From: Metabacillus sediminilitoris
GTDB taxonomy: Bacteria; Bacillota; Bacilli; Bacillales; Bacillaceae
DNA: 64,000 nt
Reading direction: 5' to 3'
Assembly (NCBI RefSeq): GCF_009720625.1
Contig: NZ_CP046266.1
Location: forward strand, 3,357,501 to 3,421,500
Both the position numbers and the translations under genes were made by a program. Shown one piece after another: positions 8,832 to 17,554 of this stretch. Below the pieces are notes generated by a model that was not told the DNA's origin, ran no database searches, and saw only the letters and a list, made by a program, of their open reading frames with translations. The first letter of the stretch is position 1, and each line of letters begins with the position of its first letter.

Positions 8832-9674
8832 TTATTCTGCTAAAAACATAAATCCAATTGCACCAGAACCAGTATGAGTTGTAATCACTGGTGTTGTAAA
8901 CGATATATCTATCTGACAATTCGGACTGATATCGTTAATCGCATTCTTAAGTTTTGTTGCTAATTCAAAAGCATCTGCATGTGCAATTCCAACTGCCTTT
9001 ACTGTTTTGCCTTTAATATCTTCAGCGAATTGCTTTGCTAAAAATTTTATCGCCTGTGAATGGCTTCTTACCTTTCCAATTGGAGTGTATACACCATCCT
9101 GAAGTTTTGCTATTGGTTTAATATTTAAAAGCGAACCGATTAAAGCTTTTCCCTTACCAATTCTTCCCCCTTTTACAAGGTTTTCAAGAGTATCAACCAT
9201 AATATATAGGGTTGTATTTTTCTTCATTTCATTCAGCCTTTGTAGGATCTCTTCTTTATTAAACCCATTTTTCGCCATCTCGGCAGCTTCTACAACTTGA
9301 AATCCAAGTGCTTTCGAAATAAACGAGGAATCTACAACCGTAACATCTGCATCTGACATTTGTGCTGCTCCGTGTGCGGAGTGGATTGTTCCGCTTAATG
9401 CCTCTGTCATATGTATCGATATTATAGCGCTTCCATCTTTACTCAATTGCTTATATACATCTAGAAATTTTCCTGTAGGTGGCTGTGAACTCTTTGGAAG
9501 TTCTTCTGAAATTTTCATCAATGATAAGAATTCATCTGGTTCAATATCAACACCATCTATATATGTATGATGATCAATTGTAATGGATAATGGTACAACC
9601 GTAATATTATATTCATCTATCAGTTCTTTACTAATATCCATTGTGGAGTCTGTTACAATTTTAATGTTGCTCAT
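8832..9674 (-). CDS. DegV family fatty-acid-binding protein
   Basis: 280 residues with the DegV start (KIVTDSTMDIS), the SSQPP motif near residue 60, the GRIGKGKALIGSLLNIKP block and a C-terminal HTGSGAIGF. DegV proteins bind one fatty acid; FakB members hand it to the kinase FakA. The motif SQPPTGKF agrees with that family. Which fatty acid is bound cannot be told. It is monocistronic, with AGGGATGTG before ATG and its own terminator. Confidence 0.9.
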   Translation of the reverse strand: MSNIKIVTDSTMDISKELIDEYNITVVPLSITIDHHTYIDGVDIEPDEFLSLMKISEELPKSSQPPTGKFLDVYKQLSKDGSAIISIHMTEALSGTIHSAHGAAQMSDADVTVVDSSFISKALGFQVVEAAEMAKNGFNKEEILQRLNEMKKNTTLYIMVDTLENLVKGGRIGKGKALIGSLLNIKPIAKLQDGVYTPIGKVRSHSQAIKFLAKQFAEDIKGKTVKAVGIAHADAFELATKLKNAINDISPNCQIDISFTTPVITTHTGSGAIGFMFLAE

Positions 9675-9932
9675 TATATCACATCCCTAGAAAGACTATC
9701 CTTTATTATACATTCAATCTATGATGTTTCAATGCAAAATAAATGGATATCCTTTGTAGTTTTGATATTTTTATCCCTCTGATTTTTTTCAACTAGTACT
9801 TTGTTTGTATTCGTAAAAAAAATCTATTGTCCTAACATGATGATATGCTGAAATTCTCATGATTATATGACTGCACTTCCAACTCGTAAACATTGGTATT
9901 TGATATAAAAATAATCACTACAAATAGAATAC

Positions 9933-9960
9933 AAAAAAACCAGATTTCTCTGGTTTTTTT
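9933..9960 (-). terminator. Rho-independent terminator
   Basis: Short ACCAGA/TCTGGT stem flanked by A and T tracts, usable in both directions. It ends the DUF2535 gene. Confidence 0.75.
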
Positions 9961-9964
9961 GTAA

Positions 9965-10216
9965 TTATGCATTGTTTTTTAAGATGTAAGATCCAAAAAT
10001 CGCCTCATAATCAGGCCACTTTATTTTATTTTTCAAATAATCTTTAAATGAATAAATACTTTTAGGTTGCTTTTGGGCATAAATTGTTGTTAAAAAAGTT
10101 TGTAAACGGATTTGAAGCATGAAACGGTATTTGTTATCTTCCTCCAATACTGGGATTTCAATGATCTTTACCTTCTGTCCACTCATCAGCTTGAACTCTA
10201 GGCTTTTTAATAACAA
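9965..10216 (-). CDS. ypmP: DUF2535 family protein (YpmP-like)
   Basis: An 83-residue protein starting LLKSLEFKLMSGQKVKI and rich in Lys, Tyr and Phe. It matches the size and character of YpmP/DUF2535, and its place directly downstream of ilvA on the same strand is that of ypmP in B. subtilis. The start is TTG or ATG next to an AAAGAGG ribosome site. Function unknown; no catalytic motif is visible. Confidence 0.7.
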   Translation of the reverse strand: MLLKSLEFKLMSGQKVKIIEIPVLEEDNKYRFMLQIRLQTFLTTIYAQKQPKSIYSFKDYLKNKIKWPDYEAIFGSYILKNNA

Positions 10217-10334
10217 GTTATCAATCCTCTTTTTTACCCGTTTCTTATATTATAACCCAATTTTTTCGAGAAATCTGTCTATTCATGTCAGAAAAAAATT
10301 ATTTTTTAGTTCTTTTTATATTTTTTGTACACTC

Positions 10335-11603
10335 TTATATTAGTAAATTGAATAAATAGCTATCTTTATTAACTTCAGTAAAATCGAAACCTTTTTTCTT
10401 CATTCTTTGTACTAATAGTTCATAGTCACCTTTATGTTTTAATTCAATACCAACTAAGGCAGGACCGTTATCTTTGTTATTCTTTTTCGTATATTCAAAA
10501 CGTGAAATATCATCGTTTGGTCCAAGAACTTCATCAAGGAATTCTCTTAAAGCACCTGCACGTTGCGGGAAGTTTACAATAAAATAATGTTGTAATCCCT
10601 CATAAATCATTGAACGCTCTTTCATTTCCTGCATTCTGCCGATATCATTATTACCGCCACTAACTATACAAACAACATTTTTTCCTTTAATTTCATCTTT
10701 AACAAAATCTAAAGCAGATATTGATAATGCGCCAGCTGGTTCAGCCACAATCGCATTTTCATTATATAATTCTAAAATTGTAGTACAAACCTTCCCTTCT
10801 GGTACAAGGACAACCTCATCGACAACATCCTTACAAATTGCAAAAGTTTTATCACCAATGCGTTTAACTGCAGCCCCATCAACGAAATTATCAATTTTTT
10901 CAAGTGTCAAGACTTTGTCTTCTAATCGTGAATTGTATAAAGATGCTGCACCCTCAGGTTCCACAGCAATTATTTTTGTTAACGGAGAAATACTTTTAAA
11001 GTATGTGCCTAATCCCGAAATAAGGCCTCCTCCACCAACACTAGCAAAAACATAATCCAAATTTACATCCGAGTCATTTAATATTTCAACTGCAATTGTC
11101 CCTTGTCCTGCAATGACATCAACATCATCAAAAGGATGAATAAATGTACGATTTTCAGCTTTACAACACTCAACAGCCTTTTGGCTTGCATCATCAAATG
11201 TATCACCTGTTAAAATGATTTCGACAAATTCTTTACCAAACAACTCAACTTGGGACACCTTTTGACGAGGTGTCGTTGATGGCATGAAAATTTTACCGTG
11301 AATTTTTAATTGTCTGCATGAATATGCCACACCTTGTGCATGGTTACCAGCACTTGCGCAAACGATTCCATTTACTGTTTGAGTTTCATCAAGTTGTTTA
11401 ATCTTGTTATAAGCACCACGAATTTTAAATGATCGCACAACTTGTAAATCTTCTCTTTTCAAGTACACATTGCATTGATATTTTTCCGAAAGCTTTTCAT
11501 TTTTTTGTAATGGAGTATGTGTTACAACATCTTTTAATAAATGATTCGCTTTTAAAATATCTTCTACATATACATTCTGTAATTCATTGATAGTTTGTTT
11601 CAT
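10335..11603 (-). CDS. ilvA: Threonine ammonia-lyase (IlvA)
   Basis: A PLP enzyme that converts threonine to 2-oxobutanoate, the first step to isoleucine. The PLP lysine lies in SFKIRGAYNK, the phosphate-binding glycine loop is SVGGGGLISG, and the substrate loop is SAGNHAQG. Residues about 325-422 form the C-terminal ACT-like regulatory domain, so isoleucine feedback is expected. The ATG at 11603 gives 422 residues as in B. subtilis; a GTG two codons earlier has poorer spacing. I saw no T-box in the 300 bases upstream. Confidence 0.94.
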   Translation of the reverse strand: MKQTINELQNVYVEDILKANHLLKDVVTHTPLQKNEKLSEKYQCNVYLKREDLQVVRSFKIRGAYNKIKQLDETQTVNGIVCASAGNHAQGVAYSCRQLKIHGKIFMPSTTPRQKVSQVELFGKEFVEIILTGDTFDDASQKAVECCKAENRTFIHPFDDVDVIAGQGTIAVEILNDSDVNLDYVFASVGGGGLISGLGTYFKSISPLTKIIAVEPEGAASLYNSRLEDKVLTLEKIDNFVDGAAVKRIGDKTFAICKDVVDEVVLVPEGKVCTTILELYNENAIVAEPAGALSISALDFVKDEIKGKNVVCIVSGGNNDIGRMQEMKERSMIYEGLQHYFIVNFPQRAGALREFLDEVLGPNDDISRFEYTKKNNKDNGPALVGIELKHKGDYELLVQRMKKKGFDFTEVNKDSYLFNLLI

Positions 11604-12021
11604 TGTCACGACCCTTTCAAAAACTTATTAATTTTAAAATTATATCATGAATATTCTAAATATAGCGGTAATAGTTAAAATTTTAACAGATTTTTTTATG
11701 TAAAGGCTCTTCTTTTTAAAATTGGTGTAAAGCTAGTCTTATGTTACGATCGAACAAAAAAGCTTTAATGACACAGTTCTCGTAAGTCGATTCTTTAATA
11801 TTGTGTATTTCATTTTCATTGGTGTTATAATAAATTTATCCTTTTGTTTGTCAGAAGGTTATCACATCCATATTAATTATGAATCTTAGATTTAGTGATC
11901 TTAGTTACTCTAATGGACAAGCAAGCACATGTTTTTACGTGAGTATTATTTATACTATATATGCTTGAAAAGTGAATATAATTGTACGAATGAATTGAGT
12001 TTGAAAGGAGTACGACAAAAA
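11604..12021. other. Intergenic region between ilvA and hemolysin III
   Basis: About 420 bases. It holds the divergent promoters. An extended -10 box on the plus strand (TGT TATAAT, 11823-11831) is the best promoter candidate for the hemolysin III gene and implies a leader of nearly 190 bases. I found no riboswitch or T-box signature. Confidence 0.5.
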
Positions 12022-12660
12022 TTGGCTAATACACATACATTTTCAAAAGGCGAAGAAATTGCTAATTCAATCACTCATGGAATCGGTGGCTTATTAAGCA
12101 TGGCGGGATTAGTCATTTTAATTGTTTTTTCCTCCTCATATGGTTCAGCATTGCATATTGTCAGCTTCACAATTTTTGGAATCACTATGGTCCTTTTATA
12201 TACTGCTTCGACATTGGTTCATAGTTTTCCAGCTGGAAAAGCAAAGGATGTTTTTGAAATACTTGATCATTCTGCTATCTACTTTTTTATAGCAGGCTCT
12301 TATACACCGTTTTTATTCATCGCGGTTAAAGGCTGGATTGGCTGGACATTATTTGGAATTGTTTGGGGCCTTGCTATTGTCGGAACACTATTTAAAGCAT
12401 TCTTTGTGAAAAAATATGTATTTTTCTCTACACTTATGTATGTTATTATGGGCTGGTTAATTATCTTCGCATGGGGTCAAATTACCGAAAACGTGGCTTA
12501 CAATGGTGTCTTATTACTCGTTGTTGGAGGAGTGTTATATACAATTGGTGCAATCTTTTATGTATGGAGAGGGTTTAAATACCACCATGCAATCTGGCAC
12601 TTGTTTGTACTCGCTGGAACGATCTTACATTTCTTTTCAGTATTATTTTATCTTTTATAA
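12022..12660 (+). CDS. yplQ: Hemolysin III / PAQR-family membrane protein (YplQ)
   Basis: 212 residues from a TTG at 12022 behind AAAGGAG. This start was preferred to an in-frame ATG at 11929 because it gives the family length and the usual N-terminus (THTFSKGEEIANSITHG). Seven membrane helices are expected. The PAQR metal ligands are visible: NSITHG near the start, a Ser/Asp pair (LVHSF, LDHSAIYFFIAGSYTPF) and HAIWHLFVLAG with two His near the end. B. cereus hemolysin III is a relative, but most members are not toxins; a metal-dependent hydrolase role is proposed for the superfamily. Confidence 0.88.
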   Translation: MANTHTFSKGEEIANSITHGIGGLLSMAGLVILIVFSSSYGSALHIVSFTIFGITMVLLYTASTLVHSFPAGKAKDVFEILDHSAIYFFIAGSYTPFLFIAVKGWIGWTLFGIVWGLAIVGTLFKAFFVKKYVFFSTLMYVIMGWLIIFAWGQITENVAYNGVLLLVVGGVLYTIGAIFYVWRGFKYHHAIWHLFVLAGTILHFFSVLFYLL

Positions 12661-12662
12661 TT

Positions 12663-12718
12663 AAAAAACAGCCTCAAAAATGAGTTGTTCATCTTTCATT
12701 TTTGAGGCTGTTTTTATT
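12663..12718. terminator. Bidirectional terminator
   Basis: A long AAAACAGCCTCAAAAATGA stem closes over a short loop and is flanked by A and T runs. It serves both yplQ and the convergent dfrA. Confidence 0.88.
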
Positions 12719-13208
12719 TTATTATTTTTTCATAGACGACAAAATCGAAATCATATGGATTTTTGTCATCTTTAATACCTGGTTCTTTTGATATCATTTT
12801 CCATTCATTTTCATCTATACTTGGAAAATACGTATCCCCTTCGAACTCATGATAGATGTTCGTTACATATAAACGATCACTATAAGGCAGTATTTCTTTA
12901 AAGATTTCAGCTCCGCCAATCACAAATATTTCTTCATCCATTTTATTCCTTGAAAGTTCAAGTAATTCATCAATTGAATGGATTATTTTGCAACCATTAC
13001 TAGTAAAATGTTTATCTCTTGTAATGATGATATTTTCTCTTCCAGGTAATGGTTTACCAATCGAATCAAATGTTTTCCTCCCCATTACAATAGTATGTCC
13101 CATAGTAACACGCTTAAAATAAGCTAAATCCTGTGGTAAATGCCATGGAAGTTGATTGTTTTTACCGATAAGTCGATTTCTATCCATTGCATACAATAAT
13201 GAAATCAA
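12714..13208 (-). CDS. dfrA: Dihydrofolate reductase
   Basis: 164 residues. It reduces dihydrofolate made by thymidylate synthase. The DHFR marks are present: [11 protein letters not shown] with the Pro-Trp-x-Leu-Pro loop and catalytic acid Asp27-like position, [19 protein letters not shown] for NADPH binding, and IGGAEIF. The start is TTG inside the last codons of thyA, and the stop of thyA overlaps it (TTGA), so translation is coupled. The thyA-dfrA order is standard in Bacillaceae and ties dTMP synthesis to folate recycling. Confidence 0.95.
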   Translation of the reverse strand: MISLLYAMDRNRLIGKNNQLPWHLPQDLAYFKRVTMGHTIVMGRKTFDSIGKPLPGRENIIITRDKHFTSNGCKIIHSIDELLELSRNKMDEEIFVIGGAEIFKEILPYSDRLYVTNIYHEFEGDTYFPSIDENEWKMISKEPGIKDDKNPYDFDFVVYEKIIK

Positions 13209-13999
13209 ACGCTAACAGCTCCCTTTATATGTGGATGTGGATCATATCCTTCAATTGTAAAATCGTCGAAAGTAAAATCAAAAATCGATGATACATCACT
13301 ATTCATTTTTAAAGTCGGTAATGGACGGGGTTCTCTCTTTAATTGTTCTTTGATTTGATCAAGATGATTTGTATATATATGTACATCACCAAACGTATGA
13401 ACAAATTCTCCGACCTCTAAATTTGTTGCTTGTGCCATCATATGAACTAATAATGCATATGAAGCAATGTTAAATGGAACACCTAAAAATACATCAGCAG
13501 ACCTTTGATATAGCTGGCATGAAAGTTTGCCATCAGCTACATAGAATTGAAAAAAACAATGGCAAGGCGGCAGTGCCATGTTGTCGACATCAGCCACATT
13601 CCAAGCAGAAACAATTAATCTTCTAGAATCAGGATTATTTTTTATTTGGTTTACAACATTTGAAATTTGGTCAATCGTTGAGCCATCTTTAGCTGGCCAT
13701 GATCTCCATTGATGACCATAGACAGGTCCTAACTCACCTTTTTCATCTGCCCATTCATTCCAAATTCGAACCCCATTTTCTTGAAGATACTTTATATTTG
13801 TATCTCCTTTTAAAAACCAAAGCAATTCATGGATGATTGATTTGGTATGAAGTTTTTTCGTTGTCATTAAAGGAAATCCTTCCTGTAGATCAAATCTCAT
13901 TTGATATCCAAATGTACTAATTGTACCAGTTCCAGTTCGGTCTCCTTTTTTTACTCCATTTTCAAGGACATGTTTACATAATTCTAAATATTGTTTCAT
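13205..13999 (-). CDS. thyA: Thymidylate synthase, ThyA family (B. subtilis ThyB type)
   Basis: 264 residues, the length of the short E. coli ThyA/B. subtilis ThyB form. It makes dTMP from dUMP with methylene-tetrahydrofolate. Catalytic Cys lies in [12 protein letters not shown], the phosphate-binding arginines in DRTGTGT and [10 protein letters not shown], and the dUMP loop in [18 protein letters not shown]. It is the first gene of thyA-dfrA. The start is ATG behind AGGGAAG. Confidence 0.96.
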   Translation of the reverse strand: MKQYLELCKHVLENGVKKGDRTGTGTISTFGYQMRFDLQEGFPLMTTKKLHTKSIIHELLWFLKGDTNIKYLQENGVRIWNEWADEKGELGPVYGHQWRSWPAKDGSTIDQISNVVNQIKNNPDSRRLIVSAWNVADVDNMALPPCHCFFQFYVADGKLSCQLYQRSADVFLGVPFNIASYALLVHMMAQATNLEVGEFVHTFGDVHIYTNHLDQIKEQLKREPRPLPTLKMNSDVSSIFDFTFDDFTIEGYDPHPHIKGAVSV

Positions 14000-14054
14000 T
14001 TTTTACACTTCCCTTACTTAAATTACCCCATGTATTTTACCATTATTTTTAAGG

Positions 14055-14792
14055 TTATTGAAAACTCACATATTTGATTTTTGGCTGATTGGCCGCTTTT
14101 TGTTCTAAAGAATGGATAAACTTAAATGTAAGTGGTGCTTTTTCATTTAATTGTAATTTCGTTTCTTTGTTGTGGTAATACATTGCAAACGATTCTGCAA
14201 AGTACTCTTCTGGAAATTGAATAAAATAATTTCGCATTGGAAATAATTGATGCACTTCTTGTTTCCAAATATTGAGAAACATCGGATCTTTACGAACATA
14301 ATAAAAAACATATTTATCAATTGCATGTGCTAGCTCGTGTAATTCTAATGAAACAGATGAATGGCCTTTTCCATATTCACTATGCCCAATTTTCGCATAA
14401 ACGACTCTATCTTTACTCATCCCAGGTACTTGATCCCAATTCGGAGCTGATTCCGTATAACCTCTTGGCTTTTTATCTTGTAAACTAGTTAAGCCCTCTT
14501 GATCTGTTAGAGAACCATTAAATAATTTAATCTTAATATTTTGTCTTGCTGCAAGCATTAAGATGTTCTGATCGACTTTTTCTATATTCCTGATCATAGA
14601 AAAAACCTCATCTTCAGAAAAAGATGATTCTGGTAAAAGAATGATCTCCCCTACTATTGGTTTCGATAAAATGACTTCTTTTGACTTAAAGGAATATGTA
14701 GATAACGGCATTCCTTCTGGTATAGCTTTAGCTAAATGATAAAAGGGGAGACACATAAGTGGAATTAATAAGAAAAATATACCCTTTTTCAT
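14055..14792 (-). CDS. Secreted metallopeptidase of the anthrax lethal factor-like (ATLF) type
   Basis: 245 residues with an N-terminal signal or anchor helix (about 3-22). The zinc site is HELAHAID, the gluzincin HExxHxxD variant of anthrax lethal factor and Pro-Pro endopeptidases, and the downstream glutamate is in EEYFAESFAMYY. The zone between about 45 and 145 is all-helical or mixed, as in ATLF domains. It is not fused to any toxin-binding domain, so it is more likely a housekeeping secreted peptidase, perhaps cutting surface proteins at proline sites, than a toxin. It lies downstream of ypjP and upstream of thyA on the same strand. The start has GAGAGGAAG. Confidence 0.78.
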   Translation of the reverse strand: MKKGIFFLLIPLMCLPFYHLAKAIPEGMPLSTYSFKSKEVILSKPIVGEIILLPESSFSEDEVFSMIRNIEKVDQNILMLAARQNIKIKLFNGSLTDQEGLTSLQDKKPRGYTESAPNWDQVPGMSKDRVVYAKIGHSEYGKGHSSVSLELHELAHAIDKYVFYYVRKDPMFLNIWKQEVHQLFPMRNYFIQFPEEYFAESFAMYYHNKETKLQLNEKAPLTFKFIHSLEQKAANQPKIKYVSFQ

Positions 14793-14948
14793 GTTGTTCT
14801 TCCTCTCGCTGTATAATAACTAGGGTTTGGAAAAGGATGATATATGAGGTTTCATGTTATAAAACTTTTATGAATAGAATACCATATTTCAACATATTAA
14901 ACTATCATTCTACAAAGATTAATTCACCTAACTTTGCTTCCTAGTAAA

Positions 14949-14985
14949 ATAAAAAAGCACGCAAAATAACATGCGTGCTTGTCTT
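14949..14985 (-). terminator. Rho-independent terminator after ypjP
   Basis: AAGCACGCA/TGCGTGCTT stem with an eight-base loop and TTTTTTATTTT on the minus strand. Confidence 0.85.
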
Positions 14986-15018
14986 ATTTTATTCATTTTT
15001 CGGGAAACAAAAAAGGTA

Positions 15019-15618
15019 TCAGTGGTAGCTCATCCAATTTGGCGGCGTATTTTTGTCCCAATAAATACTACCTAAATCCTTATGAGACTGAAAAGAATCA
15101 TGATACGTATGATAATGAAAATTGAACCAATAACCATCTAATGGACGGTTTTCTCGTCGCACGTGAAAACGCAGTACATCTTTACCAGTTTGCGAATTGT
15201 ATATGTGAAATATTTTTTCACTTGTTCCCCCTGAAGGTTTTGAGACAACAAGATGTTGAAATAACTCATCATTTTCTGTATTTATATAATATGTAATAAT
15301 ATCTTGCATTTTAGGATAAATGACTTCTTTAAATTCATCTTCAATTGCTCCGCTAATTTTATCTCCAAACTTCATGTATGACTTTTGTTCAGCTTCAGAT
15401 AATAAATTAGATAATACTTGTTCCTTTGAAAATGGAATTTGTTCTACATCTACTTTTGGTGGTAAAAATCGTTCAATTTGTTCATCGTTAATAGAGGGAT
15501 TTGAAAATGAATCCTCTGAAGGCTTATCTTGTATAGCTAAAGAAGCTGGAGGTGTAACAAGTCCAAAAGTTGCTATTGAGAATAGTATAAAAAGTGATTT
15601 TCTTAACCATTTATTCAT
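15019..15618 (-). CDS. ypjP: YpjP family protein
   Basis: 199 residues. An N-terminal hydrophobic segment (about 7-27) ending AxA-like suggests export. The C-terminal half has the conserved YpjP features KIFHIYNSQTGKDVLRFH and YWFNFHYHTYHD. The ATG at 15618 sits behind GGAAGG; an in-frame TTG upstream overlaps that ribosome site. The place near thyA matches B. subtilis. Function unknown. Confidence 0.85.
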   Translation of the reverse strand: MNKWLRKSLFILFSIATFGLVTPPASLAIQDKPSEDSFSNPSINDEQIERFLPPKVDVEQIPFSKEQVLSNLLSEAEQKSYMKFGDKISGAIEDEFKEVIYPKMQDIITYYINTENDELFQHLVVSKPSGGTSEKIFHIYNSQTGKDVLRFHVRRENRPLDGYWFNFHYHTYHDSFQSHKDLGSIYWDKNTPPNWMSYH

Positions 15619-15813
15619 AGCTGAACGTCCTTCCAAAACATACTAATATATTACAATCTTAACATATAGATTGGATTTACAATATATCAAAATGATTACA
15701 AATCAAACGAAAATCATTCTGTTAACGATAAAATACTTTTATTGGTAATCAAAAACGTTTAAAATAAATAAGACATACATATATTAAAGATAACATTTCG
15801 GGAGGTTAGAAAA

Positions 15814-15891
15814 ATGAGCTATGATTTATTTTTCTTTATTGGCTGTTTCGTTACTCTTGCATATTTTATTTTTGTAGAAATTACTGATTAA
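15814..15891 (+). CDS. 25-residue single-helix membrane peptide
   Basis: A short ORF starting with ATG 8 bases after GGGAGGTTAG. The product is nearly all one hydrophobic helix (residues about 4-21) with acidic ends (YD, EITD). A terminator follows about 90 bases later. The strong ribosome site and the terminator make it a likely real microprotein; the function is unknown. Confidence 0.5.
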   Translation: MSYDLFFFIGCFVTLAYFIFVEITD

Positions 15892-15981
15892 ATACATAGC
15901 GTGATTTCCTTTAGAGGGGCTTATCCAATGATGGGTATCAAGCTTCCAAGGGGTTTATTTCTTGGTTAAGATGGAAAAAGT

Positions 15982-16018
15982 GAGGGTGCATACATCAAAT
16001 GTATGCACCCATTTTTTA
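15982..16018. terminator. Bidirectional terminator
   Basis: GGGTGCATAC/GTATGCACCC, ten perfect pairs over a seven-base loop, followed by TTTTTT. It lies between the membrane peptide gene and the convergent small basic protein gene, whose stop codon it touches. Confidence 0.88.
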
Positions 16019-16147
16019 TACTCGTTTCTTTTTCTTTCTTGCTGAATCAAGCTGCTTTGACTCTGATTCATTATTTGTTGTTCCTTGTCCCTCCACATTT
16101 GGAGAACCAAGTACTTCCCTTGAAGGATCAACTTTACGTTTTGTCAT
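16016..16147 (-). CDS. Small basic hydrophilic protein (43 aa)
   Basis: 43 residues, starting with ATG behind GGAGGTG. It begins TKRKVDPSREVLGSP and ends in a basic run (ARKKKKRV), with a Ser/Asn-rich centre. Size and composition resemble minor small acid-soluble spore proteins, but no named family was matched. It lies just downstream of ypiP on the same strand. Confidence 0.55.
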   Translation of the reverse strand: MTKRKVDPSREVLGSPNVEGQGTTNNESESKQLDSARKKKKRV

Positions 16148-16178
16148 AATGATAACACCTCCACACTATTATCATTTG

Positions 16179-16958
16179 CTATTCATTTATTTCTATAACG
16201 CCATAATGAAATTTTGCTGATTTGCGGATATTTACATTGAAACCTAATTTCATAAAGCGATCACTTTTCCAATGGTCTTTTAAAACAATTCTTCTTTTAC
16301 CGACACGCTTTGCTTCCTTTATCGTTTTAACATCAAGTTGTGAATAGTTTGCAAGACTTTTTAATGGCAAGAGTCCAATCGATGCTTCAATCGTTTCCTC
16401 GAACATTGGATCAAAATAAATAACATCAAAGGATTTATCAGGGCAGCTTTGTAAAAATGATAAATGATCTGAAGATGTCACTTCAATACGTTTCATTGCT
16501 TCATCAAATGTTTGTATTCCTGTTTCCCATTGTTGAAGCCCTTTTTTAACGATATATGCTAAACTTTGACTTGCTTCAATCCCTTTCACATATCCTGTGT
16601 CCCCAACAACAAAACTAGCAATAATACTATCTGAAGCTAACCCAAGTGTACAATCTAAAAAGGAATCTCCTTCTTTAAGTCCACAAGTCTCACAAAGAAG
16701 ATCGCTTTCACCTTTTTGAAGTCTTTTAATTCTAAACATCGCTGAATTCGGATGAAAAAACAATGGGCTTTCATGATCGATCACATGAAGTTCAAGTCGA
16801 TTTTTCCCTACAACAAGTAAGGTATCTTGAAATGCAGATTTCATATCTTGGACTGCCTGTTTATTTCTCTTTATAAATGTACCGTTTAGTTCAAGGGAAA
16901 TTTCGTTTGCTAATTGAATTAATTGATTATCGGGTCTTCCTGAAGTTGTTACGATCAT
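16179..16958 (-). CDS. ypiP: Class I SAM-dependent methyltransferase-like protein (YpiP)
   Basis: About 259 residues from an ATG at 16958 behind GGAGATA. The Rossmann SAM site is LDCTLGLASDSIIAS (motif I), and YFDPMFEE resembles the catalytic (D/N)PP(Y/F) motif IV. An N-terminal part (1-100) is family-specific. The target is unknown. The position between brxA and ypjP matches B. subtilis ypiP. Confidence 0.85.
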   Translation of the reverse strand: MIVTTSGRPDNQLIQLANEISLELNGTFIKRNKQAVQDMKSAFQDTLLVVGKNRLELHVIDHESPLFFHPNSAMFRIKRLQKGESDLLCETCGLKEGDSFLDCTLGLASDSIIASFVVGDTGYVKGIEASQSLAYIVKKGLQQWETGIQTFDEAMKRIEVTSSDHLSFLQSCPDKSFDVIYFDPMFEETIEASIGLLPLKSLANYSQLDVKTIKEAKRVGKRRIVLKDHWKSDRFMKLGFNVNIRKSAKFHYGVIEINE

Positions 16959-16990
16959 TTTTATCTCCACTTTCATTTTTTAGATGCATA

Positions 16991-17021
16991 ATAAAAAGGA
17001 TGCATTTTCGCATCCTTTTTA
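16991..17021 (-). terminator. Rho-independent terminator after brxA
   Basis: AAAAAGGATGC/GCATCCTTTTT with a six-base loop, overlapping the brxA stop codon. It would limit read-through into ypiP. Confidence 0.85.
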
Positions 17022-17453
17022 ACAATATTTCTCGAAGGCATTTTCTAAATTCTGCATGATATTTTCAATCGAATTTCCTTCAATATTATGACGAGGAATA
17101 AAATGAACAACTTCACCGTCTTTTAATAGTGCCATTGAAGGTGATGAAGGCTCATATCCTTTAAAATACTCACGCATTTTACTTGTTGCCTCTTTATCTT
17201 GTCCTGCAAAAACTGTAACTAGTTTATTCGGCTTTTTGTCAGAATTTAAGGCAGATTGTGTTGCAGCAGGTCTTGCTAATCCTGCAGCACACCCACATAC
17301 AGAGTTCACAACGACAAGTGTTGTTCCTTTTGCAACTTTCATAAACTCTTCTACTTCTGCTTCAGTTGTTAATTCTTCAAACCCTGCATTTGTAAGCTCG
17401 GCTCTCATTGGCTTAACAACTTGTTTCATATATTCGTCATATGCCATTGACAT
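17019..17453 (-). CDS. brxA: Bacilliredoxin BrxA (YphP)
   Basis: 144 residues of the DUF1094/BrxA-BrxB family. The active site is the CxC motif VNSVCGCAAG near residue 54. Bacilliredoxins remove bacillithiol from mixed disulfides on proteins such as OhrR and MetE after oxidative stress. The start at 17453 follows GGAGGGATT. Its location next to ypiP matches yphP rather than the paralogue yqiW/brxB. Confidence 0.92.
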   Translation of the reverse strand: MSMAYDEYMKQVVKPMRAELTNAGFEELTTEAEVEEFMKVAKGTTLVVVNSVCGCAAGLARPAATQSALNSDKKPNKLVTVFAGQDKEATSKMREYFKGYEPSSPSMALLKDGEVVHFIPRHNIEGNSIENIMQNLENAFEKYC

Positions 17454-17554
17454 AAAAATCCCTCCACATCTAAACATTTATTTAAAGAATACTATAGGGT
17501 ATTTGACAATGCAAACAACTTACTCTTCATCATCATTTATCACGTCTTAATGTA

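Noticed and set aside
11604..11900. T-box leader for ilvA
   Set aside because: No specifier or antiterminator motif (GGGTGG-type) was found in the 300 upstream bases.
14055..14792. Anthrax-like toxin component
   Set aside because: Only the peptidase-type domain is present; there is no receptor-binding or oedema-factor partner nearby.
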